A stretch of 64,000 bases of DNA from assembly GCA_020747065.1 (NCBI GenBank), contig JAGMVK010000011.1, positions 744,001 to 808,000 of the forward strand, in the 5' to 3' direction. The stretch comes from Cadophora sp. MPI-SDFR-AT-0126 (Eukaryota > Ascomycota > Leotiomycetes > Helotiales > Ploettnerulaceae). The first letter of the stretch is position 1, and every line of letters begins with the position of its first letter. A program made the translations under genes and the position numbers. The notes under the pieces are model-generated. The model worked only from the letters and a program-made list of their open reading frames with translations. It made no database searches and had not been told where the DNA came from. Positions 47,198 through 59,521 of this stretch are shown one piece after another.

Positions 47198-48947
47198 CTA
47201 AGCACCCACAACCTTACTCTCACTCAACTCCCACCTATCCTCCTGCAACGCCTTCAGCGCCTCCCTCCCCTCATCTGTCAACTCCGGCTTCCCCAGCGGA
47301 CTCGTCGCGCCGACAAAGAATCTCGGTGTCCACTTCGTGCCTGTTTCTTCTCTCTCCTTGGCTTTCTCGCGCTGGCGCTCTTCGAGTTCTTGCTTGAGCG
47401 CTGTGGCGCGCGAGTATTGCCGTGTGTTGATGGCTTCGGTGACGGAAGACCAGAAGCGGAGGGATTCATTGGGAAGCTGGGCGGTTGGCGGAGGGAGGAG
47501 CTTGGGGGCTACAGTTAGAGGCGCGAGGTCTATCAGGAGATTTTGGGTATCCTGGATTTTGTCAGTTTGGCCTGTTTCAAAACTGCCCCAAAAATTCGGG
47601 TCCGATATTCATTTCCAAAAGGAAAGCCAGGATGGGAGGGAGAAAATATCAACGTACCCCTTTCGGCCCAAGAGAGAAATACAGCTTTTCCTTCCAGTTC
47701 CCAGATATCCTGGCCAGGACATCTTTATCAGGGACGTCTTTTATTTTTGTCTTGTTGTCGTTCTCGGGATCGTAGCGGAAGATGACTCCCTCGACTTTAT
47801 TCTGCGTCTTCCCTAACCAGCCTTCTTCCATATAATGCAAGATAGTCTTGATCTTCGTCCGAGGGCAGGTGATAAAACACAGATCTCCAACCGTCACGCT
47901 GAGACTTCCTCGCAGTAAGCCTCCCAAGTGGGCAGCTGGGTGCGTGAGCTGGTATTCCTCATTATCCCGTTTTGACAGAGTGATGAATATCCCCAGGTTA
48001 TGCTCTCCAGGAGTAACTCTTATACTTGTGCCTGTGAACTTGGCGGATATCTGGTCGAAGCCTCGGGCTGTGAGCCCTTTCTCGGGACAGTCTACGAAGA
48101 AGGCTGATACGGGAGGGTGGTGAGATGTCTGCTCTGTGAGATAGGACACCTTTACCATACGCCCGTTCTTTTCCACAGCCTTTGCATCGGCGGGTGGCGA
48201 GGGATTCCGCGAGGCTGCGGGTGTCTTCTTCGATGTGATCGAGGAAGCTGCACTTCCTGCCGCAGACTGCATTTTGCTCGCCGTGATGGCCGGAGCGGTA
48301 TCTTGTACCTCCCAGTTACACTATGCCGTCATCAGTGACCAAGTCCTACAGCCAGCAGTAAATCCAACCTACCCGGAAAAATTCCCCCAGTGTTGAATTG
48401 TACGGCTTGCATGGTTTCCCCTTGACGTATTTCAGGTCCTTGGTAAACCAAAATCGGAGCACCTCCAGCATTCTATCGAAGGCATCATCCGAATCACCTA
48501 TGGCTATGAAGGTATGCGGCTGGTCGAGGTAGTTCCAGTACTCTAGATTAGGCGTCGGCTCTAGGAGTTGGGCTGGCAAAGAGAAGCGCACTGATGCAAT
48601 ATCTGCTACTCCAATAAATCTGCGATACAAATGGTATATCAGCACAGCTCTCCCATGAAAATAGCAAGCTAATGTCGAGGATCCAAAATCTCTGAAACAC
48701 TACGAGGCAAATTTGACTTGAAAAGGCCGAAGATGTAGCGGTGAAGATAGCAGACAAAGAGCCGTCCTTTGCCTCGCAGATTGAAGCCTTACTTTCTCAA
48801 GATACCCAAGAACATCCGCAGCTTCGAGGTATCATCTGGGGGTTTCTCTGCTGTAGCCAAGGCATTGTTTGTAGAAGAGTCGGAAGCAGAGGATGGGGCG
48901 GTCGAAGCTGGAGAGGGCTCGACGGAGCCTGAAGATGCTGAAGCCAT
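47198..48947 (-). CDS. Oxysterol-binding protein homologue (ORP/Osh family)
   Basis: Four exons (48947-48793, 48619-48373, 48320-47658, 47551-47198) give 472 aa. After a Ser/Ala-rich N-terminus (MASASSGSVEPSPAST..) comes 'LRKFIGVADIASVRFSLPAQ' and 'LLEPTPNLEYWNYLDQPHTF', then 'YNSTLGEFFRCNWEV'. The family fingerprint EQTSHHPP is at residues 197-204, followed by the sheet region and the terminal amphipathic segment 'KTKWTPRFF'-like box ('GTKWTPRFFVGATSPLG'). There is no PH or ankyrin domain, so it is a short ORP made of the lipid-binding domain, as in yeast Kes1/Osh6. Such proteins move sterol or phosphatidylserine against PI4P at membrane contact sites. An Osh6/7-like assignment is inferred from the sequence before and around LEPTPNLEYW. 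All three introns are GT-AG (173, 52 and 106 bp). Confidence 0.92.
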
Positions 48948-51900
48948 AACGATAAAAAGGTATCGAGGATTAGGATGGTACAGAGTCGTAGTCAGACGTG
49001 ATATTGAGATGTGGTCCTTCGAAACCAAATGGTGGTTGGACGAGAAGTACACTGGTTTCTGGAGTTGGGAGGCCCAAGCCTGGTGACGTTCTATGAGGCG
49101 CTTGCGATAAGGGAGGGAGATAGCGAGCCGCGTAGAGTCGTATAACGATTCTGGACCTCAACAAACACAGGCTGCAGCCACGCAAATGAGCTGGATTGTG
49201 GAAGACATGGCCGGGGAAATGAAAGAGAAAAGATGAGGGTAGAAAGTCTCTGGAACTCAGAGTAATCTGTTGGTTTCGATATCTGATCTGGTTGCAACCT
49301 TCACTCTAATCGTGCACTTATTCATCGTTGCTGATACCACCAACTGACTTGAATCAGGCTTCTTCCAGCGAATCATTGATCCACGGGACTCGGATCTCTG
49401 TTTTGAATTGCCCATCAACTGACAGAGACGCGATGATGCTACTGCTATCAGAAGGCTAAATCTACAGAAAAGCATGTAGAATTTTGGTAAGATAGACAGT
49501 TTATTAAAATCGACTGTCTTCTCTTGTATGGCTCTTCAATGTCTTCAGTGAAACAGAGATATTTGCGGTAGGAACATACCGGTACGGCACCGTGAGCCGA
49601 TAAGCTGGATGTGCCAAGGGAAAATCAGTCGTGATGAGGAGCTACATTATGTAAGTTAATGAATCTCTAGCCGATTTATCCTTCTTCATAATATCCTCGA
49701 GAAGCAGATATTTTTTTTAAAGTATATTCTTCCTTGTATCGTACATATGTCACGGAATATGCGTAAGATCTTGGTCATATCGAACGGGCAGTCGACTGTC
49801 CGCCAAAAACCAAACTCACCATTCGTGGAGTCTCCCCACTCAGGTCTCGGTTCATGACTCGAGTAAGACACAGGTATCTTGCTAACAACTCGCACTTGCC
49901 GGGAAAGAATACAGCATTGCCAGGAATTTTCAACAAATGCGGAGGCAAATGTCAATAACAATAATCGACATATAGGTAAGGGATAACATCTCGTATATCA
50001 TAATATCGGGCAAAACAGAAACCCATACTCAATCCTGCCCCATCTCGCGGCTCACCGTTCTCCGAGTCATTGGCACGCAGGGCACATTCACCAGAATCAT
50101 AACGTCTCATTCGGGGTTCTCCCCCAGCTTGACCCAGGAAAGAAAGCCGTGGCTCGAAGCGGTATACACCCCATCTAAGCACTCGGCATGATTTCTCCAT
50201 CCGGCAGTGGGCAATGCCAGCTCTAAGTTCTGCGACGAATGGGAATAGTGATCTCGCCTCTGGCAAGCTTGCAGCGTTACATGCATTGCGGAGAATATGC
50301 TTCGATTGCATAGCAGTGCTGCGTTTCTTGCAAGGAAGAGAAATATCGAAAATTGGGCGGACCCCGGTTCCAGGGGGGAGGCGACGGCGGCATATACCGT
50401 TGGATGTTCATCTGTCGACAAGTGAAATTTTGAGCTTATCCGGGGAATGGAAGATGGTGGAGGCGGCGCAAACCTTGAGGTCGTTGAGGTTCGCGAGAAT
50501 AGAGCTCTTATTTTTAGAAGATGGTCGTCTAGTCGGACAGATGGCTGAAGAAAGAACAAATGGAAGACGATCAGAGACATTCTACGCTTCTACCAAGTAG
50601 TGTGGAACAATTGAGAAGATGGAAGGCAAGCCGATTCGAAGCGCATGTAGGCTTGGGCTTGCAAGGACCCTTCAGGTGACATCGGTGGGTCCTGCGAACT
50701 TTGGAATCGCTGCAATGACGTAGTGTCAGACCCGACAATAAAGTTTCCTCACGACGATCGGCCTCAATTGAGTTTTGCAGATCTAGGGGTCTTGAGATAT
50801 TAAAAGAAACATATGGTCCGAGCCTCACAAGATTCAATAATCGCCATCGGAGCGGGGCTCGTTTCCATAGTTTCTGGAGAAATAGATACGAGCGATAGAC
50901 AATCTTTACTTCTATCGTCGGAATCCGCTCATGGATGTGGCGACCTGTGGAAGCTTTGGAAGGCACCTATGGTGGCCGAGCATTTTAATCCTCGTCAACC
51001 TACTTGTAGTATATCAGGGGAGAGAGAGGACTGTCCGGAGATATTTCCAGAAATGCTTGTACACAAGAAGCATTCCATCCCCCTTTTGACAAATTGGAAC
51101 GATCGTAGAATGACAATGACGTGTGCTAGAATTTTCTATGCATGGATATCGGCGGCAGTTTAGATTTCGTTTTGGTGCACGCCGCCGCACACCCATGTCG
51201 TGGTGTTAGAGCGGCCTGTGGCTGGAATCTGCACACAGCAGGAATTGTTGCTGGTTCAATAATGCAGATGCACTCTGAACCTCACAAGCCATGAGCGCGA
51301 GCGGTGTGCTCTTGTAATTCCAGTATCGTGAGCCAGCTGGAGAAGCAAAAAGGACATGAGAGAAACAGACAGTGTGTGGCTCTGAATGGGGGCCAGAAGT
51401 AGTTTTAGGAGATTGGAGATAGATGACCTGAAAATGGCTTGGAGCTTCCCCATACTTCGAAGGCCTAGAGCTTCATCGGCCATTCCAGAGACATGGCAAC
51501 GCCGAGAAACGTGAACCTCTTCTGCATTTCAGGCTCATGAAGAGGGAATGTTTCTAAACGTTTCAAGCTACGCACTAGCCTGTTCGTTCCCCTAATCAAT
51601 CTAGAGATGACAGGCCAAATGGTCCCCTTTTCAGGGCCTTCCTCTGCAGGTCCTGGAATTCGTGCATGCAGGCAGGGAGGGCATGGTAGAGCAATCAAGG
51701 CAAGGCAAGGCACGATACTACCGCGATCATAAATTGAAATGTTGCATCAAACATCTTTCGCTCGCAGGACCGTATCCACCGCAAATCACTAGATTCTACA
51801 ATGCCAATACAGCTCTTCCAATCAACCGATCACAGGCAATTCGCGCATCGGAGAGGAAAAACCGCACAAGCAACAAAGCGATGACGTAGGTGGGCTTTGT

Positions 51901-54900
51901 TCGCGACATTCTGCCATAGACCCCTGCCAGAAGCACGGCTTGCATATCGAACAATCAACGTTGGACGCTTTACCCGATTACCACGCCGTGCATGTGCTTC
52001 ACCTTCCTTTCCTCGACCTCAAGACTTACTTGAGGCCGAGCGGAACTTATTCTGGTGCTCACGCAGCCAAATGACTTGCGTGCATCGCATGCGTTGTCTA
52101 GTCGGTCAGCTGCTCTCCAGCTCTCCTAATGCAGGTCGTTTGAATGAGTCGTGGCAGCGGCATTCTCCAACAATCGCAAGAGAGCGTGATGAGGCACAAA
52201 AAGCGGTGACATCTCTTGCATCTCTTGCATAAGGAACTATCCTTGACCGGAGTCTGCTTGAGGTCGGCTAAAATCAACTGATATGATTGCGATATCGATA
52301 TTCATAATGATAACGATGGAAACTTGAGAACTTTTGACAGGATTGTGTAGAGACGGCTTCCGGAGAGCCGCTCGGCGGTCATGGCTCCTTGGGATGCTGA
52401 TGAAGGTGTGGAGGACGTCTCCAAGGATACTTCCCCGGCTATGGTTGTCCATCCGAATTGTCGAATATTTGATAACAAATCGGTGGGACATGGCAATGAC
52501 TCTGAAAAGCCATCTTCAACGGTGAAACGTAGACCTCGGAGGGAGAGTGCCGTTCTTGTAGAATGTGATTTGCCTGGGACTGTCCTCACTACTCGAGTAG
52601 AAAGCTCGATCTCAGCCACAGCTCACCAGCCACGTCACGACGCCACATCTCCAGGTCCTTTTTGGGAAATGATATTCTGCGGAACAGTGGAAGTTGTCCC
52701 GCTCTAAATCCCTCCTGACGTACCGTATGAGACCAGGTGTGGCTTGACTGTCTCACCAATTTGCTCGATGCGGTTTGATTTGTGGTTTTTCCCCTCGCTT
52801 GCTCAATGGGATAGTGAGTTTCAAAGTGAAATTGCGGTCTCTGCTTAACCACATTTGTAATGCGGTTGTTTAAAATCTCGATGAAGCTCAAGCGAAGCTC
52901 TTAGTTTGCAACGCCACAACAGTCGATGCAACCTCAAAATGTGTGACAGCATCCTTAAATCTTCCCTTCCAGTCCGGCACCCTGCAGACGTATGGCCAGG
53001 CCGAGCAAGACGTTCCTGATCGACGGGAGATTCTCAGCTGGACAGACGCCAACGTTCGCCGCGTGGCCTTCTTAAGGCTGATAACACAGTTCTGGGACGT
53101 TTGCTTGCTGATCGAGTGAAAGTTGAATCCAGAAGTACCTGTGGCTGTGGCTGTGCTTCCCGCCCGCCTTGTGGAGTCTGAACGAACCGTCGGCTCATGA
53201 TGATGATTTTTTATCATGTTTAAAGCGTCAAGTGAAGAGCACAAGTAGCACGCGCAGCAGTTCACAGTTGATATCATACACGTCTCGGTATCAGAAGACG
53301 GATTCATCGTCCACGAATGACAAATAATCAAAGGCGTCAGATGAGGCGGAAAGTTTGAAGGCTCCCTCATGCATTCTCCAAGTGTTGTGCGCTACTGACC
53401 GAGACCTGGTAGTACCGATTTTGGTTGAAGAATGGACGAAACACTGAAACAGAGGCTGACCGGAGGAATAGCTGGTAGAATTTTCTCCCTGCCTTCTACC
53501 GGCATTTCTTGTTGCATGGCTACTCAGACTGAAGCATGACACTGAAATCTCCTGGTTTCTGAAGGTGGTATCGTGGCCATGTGACGTGGCAGGTAGCTTT
53601 CCTTTGATGCGAATGTGCAATGTGATACCCTCAATTCGGATGTAATAACGGCAAATTCTGCTTCGAGAAAGCTTCCTTATCTAGAGAAGCATATATTGCA
53701 CACGGTAATGCTTGCTCTCATCCTATTCATTGGCGGTTGAGGTCATGGTTTGGGAAAATATCCCGCGTCTGTTCCGAGAGATTGATGGGTAATCCTGGAG
53801 AACAAGGAGATTTGGACCAGGGACATGAACTCTTTTGATGAAACGGTGGACAAGTGAGATATCGAGAAAGGCGATTTCTGCGATGGGCTAGTGGCTTTCC
53901 GGGCGGTTGGCTTCGGTCAATATTGGCGCTTCATCTCCGATGCATATAGCTATTGATCACGGACGAGTAGTGCGAGTAGCGCCAAAAATTAGCATGATCA
54001 ACCGTTGAAACGATTTCGTTTTCGCGTCTGGCGATAGCTAGATAATCTTGCTCGATTGCTGTGGCTGACGAGTTTCTGTCGATGTCGATCGAATCAGACT
54101 TTCGATGTCAAGATTTGAGCCACGGCTAGTCGATCAACGGTCTTCAACGATCTTTGGGGGTGGCTGCGCGTTAATGTGGCTGACTACATATGTGCACTGG
54201 AGATCTTGAGGCCTGGCCATCGACAGACTCAACACGCGGACTCCACCCACGACGACCTCGATGTGCAGATGATGAGAGGATGAGATGAGACAGGACGACT
54301 TACCCACTGTACTAAGCGATGATTTGCACCCGCCGTTGCGGTACTAGCAAGCGCAGGAGCGGATCTTGGGCAGGAAACAAACATGTGCTGCTAGAGGAGA
54401 CGCAAAGCACATGCCTCTGTCGAACGGCCGGAGGTACTCGTGAAACAGAAGCCTGAGAAGGGATATTGGGTACCGTACCGTGCTCGTACCGTGCTGTATT
54501 GTACTCTTCGTTATAGACGAACGGAGCTTGAGCTTGAGTTTGGGACCATCTCGAGTCCACCCATAAGGCTTTAATGTCGCACAACGGAAATGACAGGGAC
54601 GAGGGCATTTGATGATGGATCAGTCAGTATACTCGCGGGGGCCAGGCTGGGCTGGGCTGGATGAAAGAATGAATCGAGTCTGGGAGAGAGAGACTCGGAG
54701 AGACAAGATACGGAGAGAGAGAGGTGGATGATTGTACGGAGGAGGGACTGCAGGTAAGAACAGCATTAGAATTCAAAGTTTAGAATCATAGATCCGAGGC
54801 TAGGGATCCAATAGCATAATGAGTTACCCTGGGGTCCTTCTGTTTCGGGCCAGGCCTTCACTCAGTACAGTGGGAGCAAGAACCCCTCGCTCGAGGGAAA

Positions 54901-55275
54901 GGAAAGGAGAGGAGAGAGGAGAGGAGAATAGAGGCGAGCTCCCCCCGCATTGCCGTCTCAGGCCAGGAGACAGATACGCAACGAGTGGACGAGAGGACAG
55001 GATAGGAGAGAGGGTGAGAGAGGATAACGCCCTTGCAACTGCAATACAGAGCGGCATGTGCCCTATTTGCACTACAACTTGAGTGATCGAGAGCGAGTGA
55101 CCGAGCACTCTAATATCATTCCGTAACACGGCGGCTTCACAGGTACGAAGCGTACAGTACAGAACGATACAGGACATCGGCTCCACACATCAGACAAAAC
55201 GGAATGTCGAGATAGAAAGAGAAATGCTTCGGTGTCGCTCTACTGTATCTCTCTTCTCACACCACGATTTCACTC

Positions 55276-55298
55276 CAGCGCAGCGCAGCGCAGCGCAG
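55276..55298. repeat. CAGCG pentanucleotide repeat
   Basis: Four to five tandem copies of CAGCG or its rotation, upstream of the CP2 factor. Confidence 0.8.
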
Positions 55299-56030
55299 GC
55301 TAGCAGTCACCTCACATCCATCACCTCACTCCCTCTGGCGTCACCTCACTTTCTTTCCCCCAGCACCAACAGCCACCTCGCTTCCGTCTTTTCCAGACCC
55401 TTGTCCTTACTCCTTGGCAGACCAATGCAAAAGAGGGATGGGCTTTTCGCCACAAAAGATGGAAAATCATTTCCTCCATGGGCGACAGTGCACTCGTTCA
55501 TTGTGGCTCAGTCGTCACGCATGCAGGCAAGCACCCCCCGACCCGGCAACGCTGCTTTTACCCAGGACTTGGACTTGTGCCTCTGCCCCCCTCCACTCCA
55601 AGACGCGCTACTGTCCAGGCCTTTCATCTCATCCCATCCCATCCCATTCCATTCCATCACCATCGCCATCTCAGATTTACCTATTCGCGGGACCCACCGT
55701 ACCTGTAGCCCACTCTAGTTTAGCCTGGCCTTAGGTGCCCCGAAGATACCCTGGACTAGCTTCTTTCTGCCTACCTGCCTACCTGCCTGCCTAGCCTACC
55801 TTCTTTGCCTTCACTTCCCTTCACTTTACTATTTGCACCGTTGCTCGATCTGTCTACCACCGCCGGCCCTGTTGACCCTGGCTCTCTCTCTTCTCTTCAC
55901 TCGTCTCGTCACGTCTCTCTGCATATCAGGCCCAGCTAAACCCCCCCCTCGCTCGCTGGCTCATTTTCTCCCTGCCCTCCACAGCACGGCTTTACTTTAC
56001 TTACTTTATTTCACTTCACTTTTATTTTCA

Positions 56031-56049
56031 TCCCCCCCCCCCTCCCCCC
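56031..56049. repeat. Interrupted poly-C tract
   Basis: A run of eleven C, one T, then six C in the pyrimidine-rich upstream region of the CP2 factor. Confidence 0.85.
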
Positions 56050-56330
56050 GACAACCACCACCCCTGACCGATATCACCGAAAGAGAGTGAGTGTTAAAGT
56101 CTGCTCCACCTTCCCTTGGTTCCCAGCAACTTGCGCCAGACGCCAAAGACCCTGTCTGTCCCAGGGCCAGGCTCATCCCAGTCCCCATCCCAGCAGCCGT
56201 GCGTCTTTTTGCCCCGAGCAAACGTGGGTACTCTACCGCACTTACTTCGATCCTTACCACCACTACAACCACCACTCCACTGCTGGCTGCTACTGCTTTT
56301 CTCACCTTCCTCTCCCTCCCACCTCTCGCA

Positions 56331-56348
56331 TACACACACACACACACC
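56331..56348. repeat. (AC)n dinucleotide microsatellite
   Basis: About eight AC units in the presumed leader of the CP2 factor. Confidence 0.85.
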
Positions 56349-56797
56349 ACTTGCGTAGTTCCACATCGATCGTCGTCTCTCCCCGTGTGTGTTTATTCTA
56401 TATGTGATGGACCCCCATGTCCTCGTCCCTCAAAGACCATAGTGGAACCCGCCGTCATTCGATCACCACTACTGCATACTCGCATCCACCCTCAGACTCA
56501 CTCATATAACATCAGCCTCCTCCACTACTCGCCTTCTCCCGTGCCACTTGAAAGAAGAAGTGCTACCTCTCACGCTCGCTACTATTTCACATATACTACA
56601 ATCTTGGACAACAACAACCAACCTCCTACCAGACACCGACTACGTCTACTCATTACTTCGAGCTTCTATGCAACAGAAAAGAGCAGCAACCATCATATCT
56701 CTCTGTTGCCCTTTGAGGGAAAAAGAAAATACGGCCTTGATTGCCAAATTTGGAAATTACATGAAGAGCTGATACAGCTCTCTCACCACATATCCAG

Positions 56798-59521
56798 ATG
56801 TTTCGAAATCGGTGAGTGACCGCAACCAAAACCCACGCAACTGTGGAAGTGGGCGCAAAAACTACCGCCATGCTTCCCCACACACGATTCCTACGTACCT
56901 GGACTACTGGTAGCTAACTTTGAGTAGAACTTCGTCCCAAAAGCCGGGTGATGCTTTTATTGCGAATTTCAGAGAGAGCTTCCCCGAGGTAGGAGTCGCA
57001 ACCTCAAGCGCCGGCTCTGGTTCAGGAAATGCTTCCCTCGGCGACGCAACTGCTGGTGGACCCAATGAGACTAGGTAAGCAGCTTCATTTTTTTTTTTTT
57101 TTTCTGGTATAGGACCATCCGTCTTTCGCGCTTTGGACCAGTGCCTGGGATGGAATAGATGTGTCCTGGGGAAAGCCGCTTTGCAGTTCTACACTGCTTT
57201 AAACTTGGCTGACTGGCGCTGATCACTTCAGACATCTCAGTTTGGGACACGAAGATATCAAAGATCTCGATCCTACACCTAGAGCCCAACATGAGCCATG
57301 GCGATTTACACCATCTCTCCTCGACCCGAATTCTTTCGCATTCTCCGCCTTCGCAAACCAGCCGCCTGGCTACTACACACCAACCCCAGGAGGCACAAAC
57401 ACCTTATATCACAACCAGGCTGGCGACCTTCACACTCCAGGCATGGGTATGGGGATGGGCCTAGGAACGCCGTTATCTTTGCCCACTTCCGCTGATGGCA
57501 TGCACACCAGCACGATGATGGATATGTCTGCATTCAGTCATCAAATGCCACCTCAGTTCCACAACTACAATCCATTCGGTGCCCCACAGCAGCAACACCA
57601 TCACCAACAGCAGCAGCAGCACCATCATCAGCAGCAGCACCAGCAACAGTCCTACGCGCCTTCGTCGTTTGTTCACCAGGATACTGGCTACGAAACTATG
57701 GAGCAGGATGGTTCTCCAATGGGTGACGAGGAAGGCCGAATGGGCTCAATGGAAGCAGCCATGCAACACCAATCTCCAATGATGAGTTTCCAGCCAGCTC
57801 AGTACAACATGGCTGCGGCGATGCCTGCTTCCGCAGAGAAATTCCGCTTCCATGTGACTTTGAATGCTCCAACGGCAATGATTAAGAGCACGGACGAGAT
57901 TCCGATCACATATCTGAACAAGGGACAAGCCTACTCAATATCGATTGTCGACACCGCTCCCAACCTTCCACTTCCTACTGGCGCTAGATATCGAACATTC
58001 ATCCGCATCTCGTTCGAAGACGAGCAGCAAAGACAACGACCCGCAACGTGCTGGCAATTGTGGAAGGAAGGACGAGGAACCAACGAAGCACATCAACGCG
58101 GAGGCAAGCTTCAAGCCGTTGAGTATGTTGAAGCAAACCAACCTGCTGAGAACGATGATAAGAGAACCCGAGTGGAAATAGACACGGCCTCTTTCGATGG
58201 GTTTTCAGTCATTTGGACGCCAGGCGCCAATGGATCGACAGAATGCAACATCGCCGTTCGCTTCAACTTCCTTTCTACCGATTTTAGTCACTCGAAGGGA
58301 GTAAAGGGTATTCCAGTGCGACTCTGCGCCAAAACAGAGACGATACCCACTGGATCACCTCGTTCAGGACCTGAGTATTCTGAGGTTGCTTTCTGCAAAG
58401 TCAAGCTATTCCGTGATCATGGTGCAGAACGAAAGCTTTCAAACGACGTTGCACACGTCAAGAAGACCATCGACAAACTCAAGCAACAAATTGCGCAAGC
58501 CGAGACTGGCATGAAAGACTTCGGCAAACGGAAACGCACTGGATCTATGACGGTCAAGTCACAGCCAAGCCAACGTCCTGGGAAAGTCCAGAAGCACAAG
58601 AGAACATGGTCCATGTCATCGACTTCATCTGCGGGAGGACGAGTTCCAATTGAGGAGGATCTTCACTACAAATTGCAAACCATGCAGGACATGTTCACTA
58701 GCACAAGGCCTGTGAGCATCCTATACCTCCGAGGATCTGAGCAAGACGACCCGGATCTCCATCCAGTTGCACTGGTTGGCGAGCCACTGGATCTCACCAA
58801 GGTGGATTCAAGAGGCAGTGCAATCTGGCAACAGAGAAGCAGTGACCGAAGCTCTACTACTGGCACATCGTCACTTGTATCGCCTTCTCCAAGTTCACTG
58901 TCTCTACAATCTCAGAACATTGCAGGCACTTCAGCGCCAAATCCACCTGGACCATGGAGTGACTTTAACTCTCTCGCTCCAGCGGAGATGCAGACATCCA
59001 ACCCACAGCAACTAGCAAGCCCCCCCGATCAACCTACCAAATTACCAAAGACGGACGAGGCCGGAAATCTCAGTGGTTGGATCGAAGCCCTCGGAGTCGA
59101 CGCTGGCTATAAAGCACCCACGGAGCGGCCTATCAAGCCAGTTGCGTGTTTCTACATTCTACACCGCGATCCACACCAGCCAGAAAAGTCTGAGTACTAT
59201 CGCGCGATTTACCTTATGCAACGAACACTCAAAGACTTTACCAATGGGATTGCCACAAAATGGAACATCGAACCTACCAAGATCATGCGGTGTCTCCACG
59301 TTCTCGAGCGCGGCCTTCAAGTTGAGATGGACGACGACGTTATCCGCGAACTGGCAGAGGGGCAGGACCTCATCATGGAGATAGCGGAGATTCGCAATTC
59401 CCCTTCTCAACTCAAACGGGAATGGGAGATGTCTCTCGACGTTACTGTGGACAGCGACAACACCAGCGGAACGCAACACGTCACACACACCGAAGGATAC
59501 GAACTTCGCCTAATGTTTTAA
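56798..59521 (+). CDS. CP2/grainyhead-type transcription factor
   Basis: Three exons (56798-56811, 56928-57074, 57232-59521) give 816 aa. The 14-nt first exon (ATG TTT CGA AAT CG) splices to 'TSSQKPGDAFIANFRESFPEVG', which continues as 'NETR-HLSLGHEDIKDLDP'. Without these exons there is no ATG before a TTG at 57242. A disordered N-terminus carries a Gln/His tract (about 173-193). The CP2 DNA-binding fold starts near residue 256 ('FRFHVTLNAPTAMIKS', 'ITYLNKGQAYSISI', 'RYRTFIRISFEDE', 'CWQLWKEGRG') and ends near 'AFCKVKLFRDHGAERK', where a Lys-rich helix follows. A C-terminal ubiquitin-like or dimerisation region is likely ('PIKPVACFYILHRDP', 'IYLMQRTLKDFTNGIATKWN'). In fungi grainyhead-like factors control cell-wall genes and conidial separation, which is the best guess for the role here. 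Intron 2 has a T16 run. Confidence 0.9.
57088..57103 (+). repeat. T16 homopolymer in intron 2 of the CP2 gene
   Basis: Sixteen consecutive T, starting 14 nt into the intron. It is near the donor, not the acceptor, so it is not a normal polypyrimidine tract. Confidence 0.85.
57588..57651 (+). repeat. Gln/His-coding CAG/CAC tract
   Basis: A stretch of mixed CAG, CAA, CAC and CAT codons encodes about 21 alternating Gln and His residues in the disordered N-terminus of the CP2 factor. It is slippage-prone and stays in frame. Confidence 0.9.

Larger units (their letters stand above)
48948..56797. other. 7.8-kb region without a recognisable gene
   Basis: Many short frames occur on both strands (for example 50580-50107, 52381-52707, 53370-52888, 56091-56819), none with a motif I recognise. 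From about 54630 to 55030 the plus strand is purine-rich (GAGAG runs). From about 55200 to 56790 it is pyrimidine-rich, with (CA)n, poly-C and CAGCG tracts. The pyrimidine-rich part lies directly before the CP2 factor and is probably its promoter and long leader. The left part may hold non-coding transcripts or fast-evolving small genes that I cannot see. Confidence 0.5.

Noticed and set aside
49952..50580. Overlapping minus-strand frames of 119 and 157 aa
   Set aside because: No recognisable domain, and the overlapping frames give no reason to prefer one.
52302..53620. Several 100-160 aa frames on both strands
   Set aside because: No motif or family match and no consistent splice structure; likely chance frames in non-coding DNA.
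56091..56819. 242-aa plus-strand frame before the CP2 factor
   Set aside because: Its Pro/Thr/His-rich content follows from the pyrimidine-rich leader, and it overlaps the start exon of the CP2 gene in a different frame.
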